Source: an uncultured Eubacterium sp.
GTDB taxonomy: Bacteria > Bacillota > Clostridia > Oscillospirales > Acutalibacteraceae
Direction: 5' to 3'
Length of the DNA: 8,253 nucleotides
NCBI GenBank assembly: GCA_902462495.1
Contig: CABQCC010000068.1
Location: 1-8,253 of the forward strand
Of this stretch, positions 6,413 to 8,253 are shown in pieces. The translations under genes were made by a program, and so were the position numbers. The notes under the pieces are model-generated. The model was not told the origin of the DNA. It was given only the letters and a program-made list of their open reading frames with translations, and did no database searches. The first letter of the stretch is position 1. The number at the start of each line of letters is the position of its first letter.

Positions 6413-6419
6413 ATATGCT

Positions 6420-8168
6420 ATGAACACACCAAAAGCGCCATGGCTCAAATATTTCGGAGATATGCCGGCACATCTTGATTATCCGACAGGCTCAATGTAT
6501 GAAGCAGTAAAGGAGTCTGCCGAAACCAAAAAGAAGATGAACAGCGTTGCGTATGAGTTCCAAGGCAAAAAGACAAACTACAAGCAATTTTTGAACAAGA
6601 TTGAAACTCTCGGCAAGGCTTACAAAAGCATCGGTATCAACGATGGCGATATGGTCACAGTTTGTATGCCGAACACTCCGCAGGGCGTTGACACATTCTA
6701 CGCTCTTAACCGAATCGGTGCTGTTCCGGCAATGATTCACCCGCTTTCGGCAGTAGGCGAAATCGCATTTTATATCAACACAACTCAAAGCAAGGCTGTT
6801 TTGGTTCTTGATTTGTTCTACGAAAAGGTGCTTGAAGCACTCAAACAAGTCAAATATCCTGTTAAGGTGGTTGTTGCTCACATCAAGGACGAACTTCCGT
6901 TCCCACTCAATATGCTTTATCCGCTTACTGTAAAGGATAAGCCTGCTCCGCTTCCAAAGGATAACAAGAATGTAATCGACTGGCCTGATTTCATTTCAGG
7001 AGGCAAAAAGGTTACTCTCACAAACGAACTTCCAAAGGCAGAGGACACAGCCGTTATTCTTTTCTCGGGTGGCACAACAGGCACATCAAAGGGTATTCAG
7101 CTCACAAATATGAATATGAACGCACTCGCAGCACAGGTTGCGGCAAACGCAGGCTTCACAATGGAGGGACTTCGTATGTTCTCCGTTATGCCTTTGTTCC
7201 ACGGCTTCGGCTTGGGTGTCGGCATTCACACAGCACTTATGGCAAGCGGAACTTGCATCATCATTCCGCAGTTCACAATCAAAACTTATGCACGAGATGT
7301 CAAGAAGTATAAGCCAAATGTTATCGTTGGTGTTCCGACACTTTACGAGGCACTTCTTCGCAGTGATGGTTTCAATTACGACCTTTCATTCCTCCGTGGT
7401 ATGTTCTGCGGCGGCGACTCACTTTCTGTTGAGCTTAAAAAGAAGGTTGACAAGTTCCTCAAGGAGCACAACGCAACAATTCAGGTAAGAGAGGGTTATG
7501 GCACAACAGAGTGCGTAACAGCTTCTTGCCTTACTCCGTATGATATGTACCGTGAGGGCAGTATCGGTATTCCTCTTTCCGATACATATTATGCTATTGT
7601 AAATCCAAATAACGACACCGAACTTCCATACGGCGAAGAGGGCGAAATCTGCATTTGCGGTCCGACAGTTATGAGGGGCTATCTCAACAACGCAGAGGAA
7701 ACCGCTTCAACTCTCCGCAGACACGAGGACGGCAACTTGTGGCTTCACACAGGCGACCTCGGCTATATGGACGAGGATGGATTTGTATATTACAAGCAGA
7801 GAATGAAGCGACTCATCATCGTTTCGGGCATCAATGTTTATCCGTCACAGGTTGAAAATGCGATTGACGCACATCCCGATGTTCTTCTTTCTTGCGCTGT
7901 CGGTATTCCTGACCCATACAAAATGCATGTTGTAAAGGCTTTTGTTGTTCTCCGTCAGGGTGTTGAACCATCAGATGAGATTAAGAAAGAAATCATCGAA
8001 AACTGCAAAAAGAATGTTTCTCGCTACGGTGTTCCGAGAGAAATCGAGTTCCGTACCGAACTTCCAAAAACTTTGGTCGGCAAGGTTGCATACCGTGTTC
8101 TTGAGGAAGAAGAAGCCGCAAAGTACGAAGAAAAGAAAAAGGAAAACGCAGAAGAAAATAAGCAATAA
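6420..8168 (+). CDS. AMP-forming acyl-CoA synthetase (ANL superfamily, FadD/long-chain-like)
   Basis: This 582-residue cytoplasmic enzyme should activate a carboxylic acid with ATP to an acyl-adenylate and transfer it to CoA, or possibly to another thiol carrier. All ANL core motifs are visible: the phosphate-binding loop FSGGTTGTSKG (215-225), PLFHGFG (258-264), VGVPTLYEAL (303-312), GYGTTE (359-364), HTGDLGYMDEDGF (443-455), the hinge region QRMKRLIIVSGINVYPSQVE (460-479) and the catalytic lysine Lys555 in PKTLVGKV (549-556). Length and motif order are full and intact. The last 22 residues after the catalytic domain are almost all Glu, Lys, Ala and Asn, a charged tail of unknown role. The start is set by AAGGAG at 6407-6412. 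The gene stands alone, with no acyl carrier, thioesterase or beta-oxidation gene adjacent, so the acyl substrate cannot be inferred. Long-chain fatty acid is the default family guess. Confidence 0.93.
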   Translation: MNTPKAPWLKYFGDMPAHLDYPTGSMYEAVKESAETKKKMNSVAYEFQGKKTNYKQFLNKIETLGKAYKSIGINDGDMVTVCMPNTPQGVDTFYALNRIGAVPAMIHPLSAVGEIAFYINTTQSKAVLVLDLFYEKVLEALKQVKYPVKVVVAHIKDELPFPLNMLYPLTVKDKPAPLPKDNKNVIDWPDFISGGKKVTLTNELPKAEDTAVILFSGGTTGTSKGIQLTNMNMNALAAQVAANAGFTMEGLRMFSVMPLFHGFGLGVGIHTALMASGTCIIIPQFTIKTYARDVKKYKPNVIVGVPTLYEALLRSDGFNYDLSFLRGMFCGGDSLSVELKKKVDKFLKEHNATIQVREGYGTTECVTASCLTPYDMYREGSIGIPLSDTYYAIVNPNNDTELPYGEEGEICICGPTVMRGYLNNAEETASTLRRHEDGNLWLHTGDLGYMDEDGFVYYKQRMKRLIIVSGINVYPSQVENAIDAHPDVLLSCAVGIPDPYKMHVVKAFVVLRQGVEPSDEIKKEIIENCKKNVSRYGVPREIEFRTELPKTLVGKVAYRVLEEEEAAKYEEKKKENAEENKQ

Positions 8169-8198
8169 ATTTGTCGCAAACATAATAATACCTACCAA

Positions 8199-8253
8199 GG
8201 CTCCCCTTTTAATGTTATAAAGGGGAGCTGTCGCACTTTATGTGCGACTGAGG
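8199..8253. repeat. Double-hairpin palindromic repeat, truncated by the window edge
   Basis: Two perfect stems lie one base apart: a 10-bp stem (8200-8209 with 8219-8228) and a 7-bp stem, GTCGCAC (8230-8236) with GTGCGAC (8242-8248), around the loop TTTAT. The sequence then reads TGAGG to the edge. The arrangement AAGGGGAGCTGTCGC then GCGACTGAGG resembles, from memory, dispersed non-coding repeats common in gut Clostridia genomes. Only one copy is in the window, so repetition cannot be shown here. Confidence 0.5.
8200..8228 (+). terminator. GC-rich hairpin downstream of the acyl-CoA synthetase, possible terminator
   Basis: GCTCCCCTTT (8200-8209) pairs perfectly with AAAGGGGAGC (8219-8228) around a 9-nt loop, 31 nt after the stop codon. 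The stem is strong, but no T-run follows on the plus strand (TGTCGCAC comes next), so termination would be atypical. It may simply be part of the double-hairpin repeat. Confidence 0.4.

Noticed and set aside
6492..6881. 129-residue open frame on the minus strand inside the acyl-CoA synthetase
   Set aside because: It is antisense to the conserved N-terminal part of an intact enzyme, has no recognisable domain and no suitable ribosome binding site; its length is explained by codon bias of the real gene.
7138..7488. 116-residue open frame on the plus strand within the synthetase
   Set aside because: It is a shifted frame across the conserved ANL core, and its Ser/Gln/Arg-rich composition is typical of out-of-frame translation.
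8199..8253. Start of a CRISPR array or an integron-type attachment site at the right edge
   Set aside because: There is one double hairpin only, with no repeated unit and spacer pattern and no cas or integrase gene in the window.

Overview
The window looks like chromosomal DNA from a low-GC gut-type Clostridia bacterium, plausibly Ruminococcaceae/Oscillospiraceae. The evidence is AT-rich intergenic DNA, consensus sigma-A-type promoters, strong AGGAGG-type ribosome binding sites, a GGGtGRT-family gene next to a divergent NifU-like gene, a TagF-type polymer synthase, and a GC-rich double-hairpin repeat at the right edge. The lineage is inferred from protein resemblance, not from a marker gene. 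I see no tRNA, rRNA, CRISPR array, transposase or phage gene.

Layout: four transcription units, three leftward and one rightward. (1) Positions 1-1160, minus strand: a consensus promoter drives a NifU-like Fe-S scaffold protein followed 18 nt later by a GGGtGRT-family protein whose C-terminal part runs off the left edge. The physiological role of this pair is not established to my knowledge. (2) Positions 1237-5030, minus strand: a consensus promoter drives an 891-residue fusion of a family 2 glycosyltransferase and a TagF/TagB-like glycerophosphotransferase. Its stop codon directly abuts the start of a second family-2-like glycosyltransferase with degenerate catalytic motifs. Together they suggest synthesis of a teichoic-acid-like or other phosphopolyol surface polymer. 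(3) Positions 5065-6275, minus strand: a cation diffusion facilitator exporter whose metal-site residues (Asn-Asp in TM2, Asp-Asp in TM5) match the manganese-type pattern. It carries two successive cytoplasmic domains. (4) Positions 6381-8168, plus strand: a stand-alone ANL-superfamily acyl-CoA synthetase, divergent from the exporter.

For units 3 and 4 the longest open reading frame begins upstream of a recognisable -10 element. I therefore moved both starts to internal ATG codons that have proper ribosome binding sites. The right edge (8199-8253) holds two adjacent GC-rich hairpins without a U-tract, which look like a dispersed palindromic repeat cut by the window boundary.

The genes are mostly ordinary housekeeping and envelope functions. 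The most under-explained parts are the NifU-like/GGGtGRT pair, the motif-poor glycosyltransferase partner and the terminal double-hairpin repeat.
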